Source: Bacillota bacterium
GTDB lineage: Bacteria > Bacillota > Clostridia > Oscillospirales > Acutalibacteraceae
NCBI GenBank assembly: GCA_023458915.1
Contig: JAEWWM010000071.1
Coordinates: 1 to 13,523 of the forward strand
DNA: 13,523 nt
Direction: 5' to 3'
Part shown: positions 7,544-13,523 of the stretch, piece after piece
Position numbering within the stretch: the first letter of the stretch is position 1
Layout of the letters: each line of letters opens with the position of its first letter
Position numbers and translations under genes: made by a program
The notes under the pieces: model-generated
Databases searched by the model: none
What the model was told of the DNA's origin: nothing
The model's input: the letters and a program-made list of their open reading frames with translations, nothing else

Positions 7544-9082
7544 TTACTTTGCGTACTCAATTGCACGGCTTTCCCTTATTATGTTGACTTTTATCTGCCC
7601 TGGGTAATCTAGCTCCGATTCGATTTTTTTGCAAATACTCCTGGCTAAAGGAATCATGCGTTCATCGTTCACAATTTCAGGCTTTATCATAACTCGAACT
7701 TCTCTACCCGCTTGAATAGCATAACATCCGCGCACTCCGGCAAAAGATGAAACAAGCGATTCAAGCTTTTCGAGCCTTTTAATGTAATTTTCTAAATTTT
7801 CGCGTCTGGCACCTGGCCTTGCAGCAGAAGCTGTATCTGCTGCTTGAAGTATGAAAGCATAAGCAGTTTTTGGCTCAACATCACCATGATGTGATTGAAT
7901 TGCATGAATCACTTCTTCGTTTTCTTTATATTTTTTCGCAACATTAACTCCAAGTTCAATGTGCGAACCTTCGGTTTCATGGTCAAGCGCTTTACCGATA
8001 TCGTGAAGAAGACCTATTCTTCTTGCTAAAGAAGCATCAAGCCCCAGCTCAGAAGCTATCATTCCGCAAAGATGAGAAACCTCTAGAGAATGATTAAGAA
8101 CATTCTGACCATAGCTTGTTCTGTATTTGAGTTTGCCCAAAAGCTTGATAATTTCAGGGTGCAAATTGTTAATCCCGGCTTCAATTGCAGCGCGCTGTCC
8201 CTCCTCTTTGATCTCTTTTTCAACATCTCGGCGTGCCTTTTCTACCATTTCTTCTATTTTTGCCGGATGAATACGTCCGTCGGCAATCAGTTTTTCAAGA
8301 GCCATACGCGCAATTTCCCTGCGAACTGGATCAAATGCCGACAAAGTTATAGTTTCGGGAGTATCATCAATTATTAAATCTACACCTGTAAGGTTTTCAA
8401 TGGTTCTAATGTTTCTGCCTTCGCGACCTATAATTCTTCCCTTCATGTCATCGCTTGGCAGTGGGACAACAGAGATGGTCGCCTCGGCAATATGATCAGA
8501 AGCGCACTTTTGAACAGCAAGCGAAAGAATGTTTTGTGCTTTTTTTTCGCATTCTTCTTTTAATTGCTGCTCAAACATCGTAATTTTCATTGCTTTTTCA
8601 TGTGTAAGCTCGTCTTGCAGACTTTCAAGTAAGAAATTTTTCGCCTGATTTACTGAAAATCCAGATATTTTTTCAAGCATATCAAACTGATTCTTTTTTA
8701 TTATTTCCACTTCAGCATACTTATTTTCAATTTCTTTCACTCGGGAATTTAAAGCACTTTCTTTGGATTCCAGGCCATCCATTTTTTTATCTAAATTTTC
8801 TTCTTTTTGAAGAATTCTTCTTTCCTGGCGTTGAACGTCCCTTCTGCGTTCAGAAAGCTCACGCTCAGTTTCGTTTCTAAATTTATGTACTTCTTCTTTT
8901 CCTTCAAGTATAACTTCTTTCTTTGTAGTATCAGCAAGTTCTTTTGCGTTGATAATTATTTTTTCAGCTTCTCTTTCAGCTGAAGAAATTGATTTTTCCG
9001 CCCGCATTTTTCTATAAAGTATGCCAAGTGCAAACGCCACAGCCATACACGCAATAAAAATTAATATTATTATTAAGTTCAA
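7544..9082 (-). CDS. rny: Ribonuclease Y
   Basis: RNase Y is the membrane-bound endonuclease that starts bulk mRNA decay in many Firmicutes. The 512 residues (Bacillus: 520) show the full layout: an N-terminal membrane anchor (about 2-22, LIIILIFIACMAVAFALGI), a long charged coiled coil (about 25-175), a KH RNA-binding domain around GRIIGREGRNIRTIENLTG (near 217), and an HD domain with LNHSLEVSHLCG (near 332) and GLLHDIGKALDHETEGSH (near 365), where HD is the catalytic metal pair. The start is TTG at 9082: AGGAGG lies 11 bases upstream, a rather long spacing, no in-frame start lies closer, and a later start would remove the anchor. It is the first gene of the cluster, read from the promoter at 9332-9361 behind a long AT-rich leader. 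Confidence 0.97.
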   Translation of the reverse strand: MNLIIILIFIACMAVAFALGILYRKMRAEKSISSAEREAEKIIINAKELADTTKKEVILEGKEEVHKFRNETERELSERRRDVQRQERRILQKEENLDKKMDGLESKESALNSRVKEIENKYAEVEIIKKNQFDMLEKISGFSVNQAKNFLLESLQDELTHEKAMKITMFEQQLKEECEKKAQNILSLAVQKCASDHIAEATISVVPLPSDDMKGRIIGREGRNIRTIENLTGVDLIIDDTPETITLSAFDPVRREIARMALEKLIADGRIHPAKIEEMVEKARRDVEKEIKEEGQRAAIEAGINNLHPEIIKLLGKLKYRTSYGQNVLNHSLEVSHLCGMIASELGLDASLARRIGLLHDIGKALDHETEGSHIELGVNVAKKYKENEEVIHAIQSHHGDVEPKTAYAFILQAADTASAARPGARRENLENYIKRLEKLESLVSSFAGVRGCYAIQAGREVRVMIKPEIVNDERMIPLARSICKKIESELDYPGQIKVNIIRESRAIEYAK

Positions 9083-9325
9083 ACGATTTGCGACCTCCTA
9101 AAACCTTTACAACTGAATTTTTAATTAAACAATACCCATAAAACCGCCATTTTAAAATAAAATTTTAAAATGGAAGCAAGCCGAACACAGGTTTGTCATT
9201 TACTTTTTTAGAATATAATATAAGCGAAACATACCAACTGGGTATTCGCAAAAATTTTTCAATTCAGTTCAAAAGCGTAAATAAATTTATTATAAAAATT
9301 AATAAAAATAACTATAAAAAATGCT
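9083..9325 (-). other. Long 5' untranslated leader of the rny cluster with a 12-bp hairpin
   Basis: No credible gene is present in this very AT-rich stretch. The clearest structure is a perfect 12-bp inverted repeat with a 3-base loop (9147-9158 pairing with 9162-9173; CCATTTTAAAAT and its complement), ending about 65 bases before the start codon. A weaker hairpin lies around 9231-9245 (ATACC/GGTAT). The 12-bp hairpin lacks an immediate T run, so it is probably not a plain terminator. No known riboswitch or T-box pattern was recognised. Confidence 0.5.
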
Positions 9326-9331
9326 ACCACA

Positions 9332-9361
9332 ATTGTACTTCGAAAAACATAAATATGTCAA
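9332..9361 (-). promoter_or_regulatory. Sigma-A-type promoter of the rny cluster
   Basis: On the minus strand there is a perfect TTGACA -35 box (9361-9356), an 18-base spacer and TACAAT as the -10 box (9337-9332, five of six consensus bases). The predicted start is near 9325. It sits just downstream of the murA terminator, separating murA from the rny cluster. Because gaps within the cluster are mostly short, this may be the main promoter for all seven genes down to 1089. Confidence 0.75.
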
Positions 9362-9398
9362 GAAATATATTGAGGAATTTTGGAGAAATTATTCAAAG

Positions 9399-9428
9399 GG
9401 AAAACCCCTAACCAATTGTTTAGGGGTT
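9399..9428 (-). terminator. Intrinsic terminator downstream of murA
   Basis: Perfect 9-bp arms AACCCCTAA (9403-9411) and TTAGGGGTT (9420-9428) enclose an 8-base loop. On the minus strand the hairpin runs into TTTT then CCCTTT, a modest T tract; on the plus strand no T run follows. It lies about 60 bases after the murA stop codon, so it most likely ends murA transcription. Confidence 0.65.
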
Positions 9429-9487
9429 CACACAATGGTGGCTCGCTAATATTAAATTTTATTTTGAATTTTTTATATTAATTGTTT

Positions 9488-10744
9488 CTAAACTCTTTTT
9501 ACCGAAGCTCCGATTTTGCGAAGATTTTCTTCTATGCTTTCATATCCGCGGTCTATGTGGCTAAGTCCTGATATTTCTGTAATACCTTCTGCGCTAAGCC
9601 CGGCAATCACAAGCGACGCAGCACCTCTAAGGTCTGAAGCCGTTACATTCGCTCCGGAAAGTCTTTTAACCCCCTCAACAATAGCAACTTTATCTTCAAC
9701 TTTAATGTCCGCTCCTAACCTTAAAAGTTCACCTACATGCTTATAGCGATTTGAAAAGATATTTTCAACGAACATACTTGTTCCGTCAGCTATTGTTGTC
9801 ATTGCCATAACAGGAGCCTGCGCATCAGTCGGAAAACCTGGATATGGCATGGTCCTAATTAAACGGTTAAAATAAGGCCTTGCGGGAGCATCAATTTTCA
9901 AAATATTTTCTCCAAGCTGCCTTATTATGCACCCCGCTTCTTCAAAAATAGGAATAACTGAGCTTATGTTGTCTTCTATAACATTTTTTATAATCAAGCT
10001 TCCGGCTGTTGATGCCGCCGAGGCCATATATGTAACCGCTGCGATTCTGTCAGAAATTATAGTGTACTCAGTTCCATGAAATTTAGAAGTTCCCTCGATG
10101 ATTATGGTGCCTGAATCTGAGCATTTTATCTTTGCTCCACATTTATTAAGAAAGTTAATAAAATCCATTATTTCAGGTTCTTTTGCCGTGTTGGTGAGGA
10201 CTGTCGTGCCTTTTGCCTTAACAGCAGCAAGTATTAAATTTTCAGTAGCACCAACGCTTGGAAAAGAAAGAGCAATATTACAACCCGTAAGCCCGGTTCC
10301 TATATCACATTCTAAAAAGCCGTGGCTTTCATTGATTCTAAGTCCCATCTGGCGAAGCCCATCGAGGTGCAAATCAATTGGACGTGGGCCGAGTTCGCAT
10401 CCACCTGGTAAACAAAGTTTTGCACTCCCTACTGCGGAAATTAGAGAACCTAAAAATATTATAGATGATCTCATTTCTCGCATTAACGAATATGGGATAT
10501 CGTTTTTGGAAATATTTGTTGATTCCACTATAAACGTGCCACTTTCGAAATGTGTTTTGCATCCTAAAGAGTTTAATACCTTGGCTGTTACTTTAACATC
10601 CGATATATCAGGGCAGTTATGAATTATACACTCATCTTCACATATTATAGAAGCCGCTAAAATAGGTAAAATGCTATTTTTAGCTCCTTGGATGTTTACT
10701 TCTCCTTCTAGTCGCCTTGACCCCTCTATTATTAATTTTGGCAC
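9488..10744 (-). CDS. murA: UDP-N-acetylglucosamine 1-carboxyvinyltransferase
   Basis: MurA transfers enolpyruvate from phosphoenolpyruvate to UDP-GlcNAc, the first committed step of peptidoglycan synthesis in the cytosol. The 418 residues are the usual length and show the two-lobed EPT fold pattern. Key residues are Lys22 in IQGAKNSILPILA, the MREMRSS segment (88-94) and Cys116 in LCLPGGCELGPRPIDLHL, the loop cysteine that fosfomycin alkylates. Because it is Cys rather than Asp, the active site looks of the fosfomycin-sensitive type. The start is GTG at 10744 behind GGAGGGGTG, with no in-frame alternative nearby. The gene is flanked by its own terminator and a divergent promoter region, so it is probably a single-gene unit. 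Many Firmicutes carry two MurA copies; which one this is cannot be told here. Confidence 0.96.
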   Translation of the reverse strand: MPKLIIEGSRRLEGEVNIQGAKNSILPILAASIICEDECIIHNCPDISDVKVTAKVLNSLGCKTHFESGTFIVESTNISKNDIPYSLMREMRSSIIFLGSLISAVGSAKLCLPGGCELGPRPIDLHLDGLRQMGLRINESHGFLECDIGTGLTGCNIALSFPSVGATENLILAAVKAKGTTVLTNTAKEPEIMDFINFLNKCGAKIKCSDSGTIIIEGTSKFHGTEYTIISDRIAAVTYMASAASTAGSLIIKNVIEDNISSVIPIFEEAGCIIRQLGENILKIDAPARPYFNRLIRTMPYPGFPTDAQAPVMAMTTIADGTSMFVENIFSNRYKHVGELLRLGADIKVEDKVAIVEGVKRLSGANVTASDLRGAASLVIAGLSAEGITEISGLSHIDRGYESIEENLRKIGASVKRV

Positions 10745-10888
10745 CCACCGTTCACCCCTCCGAAAAACTTTAGCCAGAATTTACGCAAAGTGGGCTTTTA
10801 ATCCCATTTTTCGTGCTGCGTCAAATTCATTCATATTGGCTATAGTATTCGAAAAGAGTTGTCCTTTGATAATGCAGTTTAACTTAAA

Positions 10889-10894
10889 ATTATA
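10889..10894 (-). promoter_or_regulatory. Possible murA -10 box
   Basis: A perfect TATAAT lies on the minus strand about 145 bases before the murA start, but no good -35 box is found at 16-18 bases. It overlaps the zone of the plus-strand promoter for the divergent membrane-protein gene. An alternative nearer murA, TTGACG (10825-10820) with a poor TTAAAA box, is also weak. Confidence 0.3.
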
Positions 10895-10906
10895 TGCCTG
10901 TAAGGC

Positions 10907-10936
10907 TTGACTTTATGCTATATATAAGGGTATTCT
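10907..10936 (+). promoter_or_regulatory. Probable promoter of the flippase-glycosyltransferase pair
   Basis: TTGACT (10907-10912, five of six -35 bases) is followed after 18 bases by TATTCT (10931-10936, four of six -10 bases). The predicted start near 10943 leaves a leader of about 60 bases before the GTG start. The -35 lies back to back with the possible murA -10 box. Confidence 0.45.
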
Positions 10937-11003
10937 ATTTTTATTATATTATTTTGGGGCTGAATTTGAATTTTTTCGCAAATTATCCTTTTTGGGGGAC
11001 ATA

Positions 11004-12065
11004 GTGGATAAAAAATCACATTGGAAAATTATTTTTAATATATTTACTTTGCTAGTACCTATTGCTTTTGTGGTATATTTTTTTGTCTCCGAAAATGGAT
11101 TCGTAAATCTTATTGAAAACGTTGCAAATTTTAATTGGTGGTGGCTTACAGCCGGGTTTGCGTGCCAATTTTTAAACGTTTTTATTGATGCATATATTCT
11201 CTTTAAATTTACAGGCAATTATGACAAAAGCTATACTTTAAAAAAATCTTTAAAATCAACGGCAGTTGGTCAATTTTTTAGCGTTATAACCCCCGGAGCC
11301 ATAGGTGGTCAGCCAATGCAGCTTTACTGCATGAAAAACCAAAAAGTTGATCCGGGAGTTGCTTCGTCTTCTTTAGTGCAAAAATTTTTGGTTTATCAAA
11401 CTATAATTACTCTGTATAGCTTAATTTCACTTATTTGCAATCTTAGTATTTTTCGCGGAAATTTTAGCGGCATTATGATGTGGCTTTCTGCGTTTGGTTT
11501 TATATCTCATGCTTTGGTGATAATATTTGTTTTCATGTTTTCGTTTAACAAAAAATTAACACTACTTATTATAAATTGGATACTTAATTTTTTGAATAAA
11601 ATTAAAATAATAAAAAATGTGAGCGAAAAAGAACAAAAAGTAAAAGCACAATTAGAATATTTTCATGAAAGCAATTCTAAGCTTTACAGAAATAAAAAAA
11701 TGCTTGCAGAGGCGTGTTTTTTTACCGTAATTCAGCTTACACTTATATTTTCAATTCCTTACATGGTATATAAAACATTTAATTTATCTGGCGCCAGTAT
11801 TTTTGACATGATAACCGGTCAGGCATTTGTAATAATGATTTCGTCTTTTATGCCGCTTCCAGGAGGCTCTGGAGCAGCTGAAGGAAGTTTTTATGTATTT
11901 TTCAGAATATTTTTTACAGAAAGCACAATAAAATCTGCTATACTTGTCTGGAGAATTATAACTTATTTCATGACCATAATAATATTTGCGCCGTTTTCGC
12001 GCATAGGCAATATTTCAGATACGGCAAAAAAACTCGAAGCTGCCGAAGAAGATAGCCTGATATAA
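11004..12065 (+). CDS. Lysylphosphatidylglycerol-synthase TM-region (YbhN/UPF0104) membrane protein
   Basis: This 353-residue polytopic membrane protein has about eight hydrophobic segments. It matches the flippase-like domain of MprF and the YbhN family: ITPGAIGGQPMQLYCMKNQ in the first third and SFMPLPGGSGAAEGSFYVFF near residues 284-303 are the typical family motifs. A charged loop (KIKIIKNVSEKEQKVKAQ) separates the halves. The soluble aminoacyl-transferase domain of true MprF is absent, so it is not expected to make lysyl-phosphatidylglycerol; such stand-alone proteins are thought to move or handle lipids, but the substrate is unknown. The start is GTG at 11004 with GGGGG five bases upstream; a TTG at 10992 overlaps that site. 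It is followed after 20 bases by a glycosyltransferase gene, suggesting a role in making or exporting an envelope glycolipid. Confidence 0.88.
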   Translation: MDKKSHWKIIFNIFTLLVPIAFVVYFFVSENGFVNLIENVANFNWWWLTAGFACQFLNVFIDAYILFKFTGNYDKSYTLKKSLKSTAVGQFFSVITPGAIGGQPMQLYCMKNQKVDPGVASSSLVQKFLVYQTIITLYSLISLICNLSIFRGNFSGIMMWLSAFGFISHALVIIFVFMFSFNKKLTLLIINWILNFLNKIKIIKNVSEKEQKVKAQLEYFHESNSKLYRNKKMLAEACFFTVIQLTLIFSIPYMVYKTFNLSGASIFDMITGQAFVIMISSFMPLPGGSGAAEGSFYVFFRIFFTESTIKSAILVWRIITYFMTIIIFAPFSRIGNISDTAKKLEAAEEDSLI

Positions 12066-12085
12066 ATCTAAGGAGAAATATTTAT

Positions 12086-13102
12086 ATGGCAAATCCAGCA
12101 ATAAGCTTAGTAATCCCTGTATATAATGTTGAAAAATACTTAAAAAAAGCACTTGAATCAGTTCAAAATCAAACTTTTAAAAATTTTGAAGTGATTATAG
12201 TCGACGACGGCTCAAATGACAAAAGTATTGATATAATAAAAGAGTTTTGCCAAAATAACGAAAATTTTATTTTTATAACGCAGGAAAATAAAGGCCCTGC
12301 TTCCGCAAGAAATGCGGCACTAAAAATTTGCTGTGGAGATTATATAGGTTTTATGGACAGCGACGATTATCTCGAGCCGGAATTTTTAGAGTCGCTTTAT
12401 AATGCTGCTATTGAAAACGACGCAGACATAGCTTGCTGCAATTTTAACCTTTATTACCCGGAACAAGATCTTAAAATGTACATGCCATTTACGTCTTTCC
12501 CAGGAGTGTATTCAAAAACAAAAGCACTCAGAAAACTGATTTTAGATATGGGTATACATTATTTCGTATGGAATAAACTTTCAAAAAGAGAACTTTTTTT
12601 TAATAATAATCTCACTTTTGACGAAATGTACTTTGAAGATATATCCACTTCTCCAAAACTTTTTTATTACGCCGATAAAATTGTTCTTTTAGGTAAAGCA
12701 CTTTACAATTACACAAGCAGAAGCACAAGCATACTGCACTCTATGAATACCCTTAAAATAAACGATTTTATTAAATCGCTTGGAGTTATTCGAAATTTTT
12801 TGGAGAATGAAAAAGTTTACAAAGATTATAACAATCACATCTGGATATATGCTCAAAAAGTCAAAATTGTAAGTTATTATTATATTCTTATGCTTCATGC
12901 AAAAGCTATGAATTTTAAAGGATTTTTGGAAAATATAAGTTCGGCTACTAAGTCCATTGATTATTTTGCCGGAGATTTTTTTAAACCTGTTGAAAATGAA
13001 AAATTCCCTAAGTTAATTGCTTCTGTAAAAAATCCTCCAAAAATAATTAAAATTAAAAAAAGAGGACTTGAAAAAACACATAAAAAAGCAGGTCGCAGTT
13101 AA
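12086..13102 (+). CDS. Glycosyltransferase family 2 protein
   Basis: This encodes a 338-residue GT-A fold glycosyltransferase. ISLVIPVYNVEKYL starts the nucleotide-sugar binding domain, IIVDDGSNDKS (37-47) holds the Asp40/Asp41 pair, ENKGPASARNAAL (67-79) is the usual acceptor-side motif, and GFMDSDDYLEPEF (88-100) carries the metal-binding DSDD. The second half is less conserved and the tail is rich in Lys (IKIKKRGLEKTHKKAGRS), which could favour contact with acidic membrane lipids. No membrane segment is evident. Sugar donor and acceptor cannot be told from sequence. The start is ATG with AGGAG ten bases upstream, 20 bases after the membrane-protein gene, so the two form an operon. The stop codon lies inside the terminator hairpin. 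Confidence 0.9.
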   Translation: MANPAISLVIPVYNVEKYLKKALESVQNQTFKNFEVIIVDDGSNDKSIDIIKEFCQNNENFIFITQENKGPASARNAALKICCGDYIGFMDSDDYLEPEFLESLYNAAIENDADIACCNFNLYYPEQDLKMYMPFTSFPGVYSKTKALRKLILDMGIHYFVWNKLSKRELFFNNNLTFDEMYFEDISTSPKLFYYADKIVLLGKALYNYTSRSTSILHSMNTLKINDFIKSLGVIRNFLENEKVYKDYNNHIWIYAQKVKIVSYYYILMLHAKAMNFKGFLENISSATKSIDYFAGDFFKPVENEKFPKLIASVKNPPKIIKIKKRGLEKTHKKAGRS

Positions 13103-13114
13103 AAACTGCGACCT
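13082..13114 (-). terminator. Strong hairpin terminator between convergent genes
   Basis: Perfect 11-bp arms AGGTCGCAGTT (13090-13100) and AACTGCGACCT (13104-13114) enclose a 3-base loop. On the minus strand the hairpin is followed by GC and six T, an excellent terminator for the peptide gene at the right edge. On the plus strand a looser T-rich stretch (13119-13129) follows, so it may also stop the glycosyltransferase transcript. The glycosyltransferase stop codon TAA (13100-13102) sits in the stem-loop. Confidence 0.8.
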
Positions 13115-13137
13115 CACTTGTTAATTTTTCTTAAATT

Positions 13138-13523
13138 TTATTTCTTTTTATTTTCTTCCAACTCTTCCAGATCAAGTTTTTTACAAATGGCATTTCCGAG
13201 CAATACACCTAGGTAACCACTCACTCCCGCGGTTGCGAGTGCTCCCGCAGTTCCGCCGTAAGTCATATATTTTATATCCATTCCGTCATCGCTTTCAATT
13301 TCATCACCAATACCCTGCACTACACCATAACCCATGCCATAACCCGCCACAGTTCCCAATGCGCCAATTCCCAGTATGCAAGCGCTTTTTATAAAAAATC
13401 TAGCAACGCCTTTTTTCGTTACTCCGCCCGAAACATTTGCAAGCTCCTCGTCGCTTACGATTTCGCTTTTTTTAAGTTCAAGCTGAATTTCTATATTTTT
13501 CATCAACTTGGCCAGCTGCTCAT
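13138..13523 (-). CDS. Double-glycine-leader, glycine-rich bacteriocin-like peptide (5' end may lie outside)
   Basis: This is a small secreted-peptide candidate; I do not recognise a named family member. Counting from ATG 13503, residues 1-27 form a leader with the pattern ELKKSEIVSDEELANVSGG, ending in the Gly-Gly cut site used by peptidase-containing (C39) ABC transporters. The remaining 94 residues hold two hydrophobic Gly-rich segments, ILGIGALGTVAGYGMGYG and GGTAGALATAGVSGYLGVL, with several GxxxG spacings, an acidic linker (GDEIESDDGMD), two Cys and a charged tail (KKLDLEELEENKKK). This resembles class II (two-peptide type) bacteriocins but is longer. ATG 13503 has no recognisable ribosome binding site, and the frame stays open to the window edge (EQLAKL precedes), so the true start may be outside. 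No transporter or immunity gene is visible. A strong terminator follows. Confidence 0.7.
   Translation of the reverse strand, partial: EQLAKLMKNIEIQLELKKSEIVSDEELANVSGGVTKKGVARFFIKSACILGIGALGTVAGYGMGYGVVQGIGDEIESDDGMDIKYMTYGGTAGALATAGVSGYLGVLLGNAICKKLDLEELEENKKK

Noticed and set aside
9147..9173. 12-bp hairpin as a transcription terminator
   Set aside because: The stem is almost all A-T and no T run follows directly on either strand, so a leader structure is more likely.
9193..9411. 72-codon plus-strand frame in the rny leader region
   Set aside because: It runs antisense through the rny promoter and into the murA terminator, has AT-driven composition rich in Lys, Asn and Ile, and no ribosome binding site.
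10671..10910. 79-codon plus-strand frame overlapping the murA start
   Set aside because: It is antisense to the murA N-terminus and lacks a ribosome binding site; it looks like a shadow of murA and the mini-ORF on the other strand.
11004..12065. Calling the membrane protein MprF (lysylphosphatidylglycerol synthase)
   Set aside because: Only the flippase-like membrane region is present; the C-terminal aminoacyl-transferase domain is absent.

Overview
The window looks like a piece of a low-GC Clostridia chromosome, most likely of the Oscillospiraceae/Ruminococcaceae group. This rests on the partial 16S rRNA gene, which has a short V3 loop and signature stretches typical of that group, and on AT-rich codon use, strong GGAGG-type ribosome binding sites and Firmicutes gene neighbourhoods. 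The assignment is by eye, not by alignment. Nearly everything is core housekeeping. I see no phage, insertion sequence, CRISPR array or obvious genomic island.

Layout. Bases 1-733 are the 5' part of a 16S rRNA gene on the minus strand, cut by the window edge. It is preceded (734-1003) by a leader with several small hairpins, a boxA-like stretch and a strong sigma-A-type promoter. Bases 1089-9082 hold a co-directional minus-strand cluster, in transcription order: rny (RNase Y), ymdB (metallophosphodiesterase), fakA-like (Dak2/fatty acid kinase), recG, acpS, nnrD and a small lipoprotein. It starts at a near-consensus promoter (9332-9361) about 250 bases upstream of rny and ends in a weak intrinsic terminator (1067-1087). 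Upstream of it lies murA (9488-10744, minus) with its own terminator (9403-9428). Across a 259-base divergent spacer, a plus-strand pair encodes an MprF-like flippase-domain membrane protein and a family 2 glycosyltransferase. They converge, through a strong hairpin terminator, on a minus-strand gene at the right edge for a double-glycine-leader, glycine-rich bacteriocin-like peptide.

How the genes fit together. rny-ymdB adjacency and fakA-recG linkage are known from Bacillus. acpS followed by an YdcC/GerS-type lipoprotein is also a known Firmicutes arrangement. Here these blocks are joined into one run with short gaps, translational coupling and unusually many TTG/GTG starts. The cluster combines mRNA decay, signalling-nucleotide hydrolysis, lipid precursor activation (FakA, AcpS), DNA repair and NAD(P)H repair. 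murA and the flippase/glycosyltransferase pair serve the cell envelope.

The most unusual item is the leader-bearing peptide at the right edge. The rest is mainly of regulatory interest: the long rny leader, the rRNA leader hairpins, and a bidirectional terminator that contains a stop codon. I do not see convincing evidence of a wholly new system.
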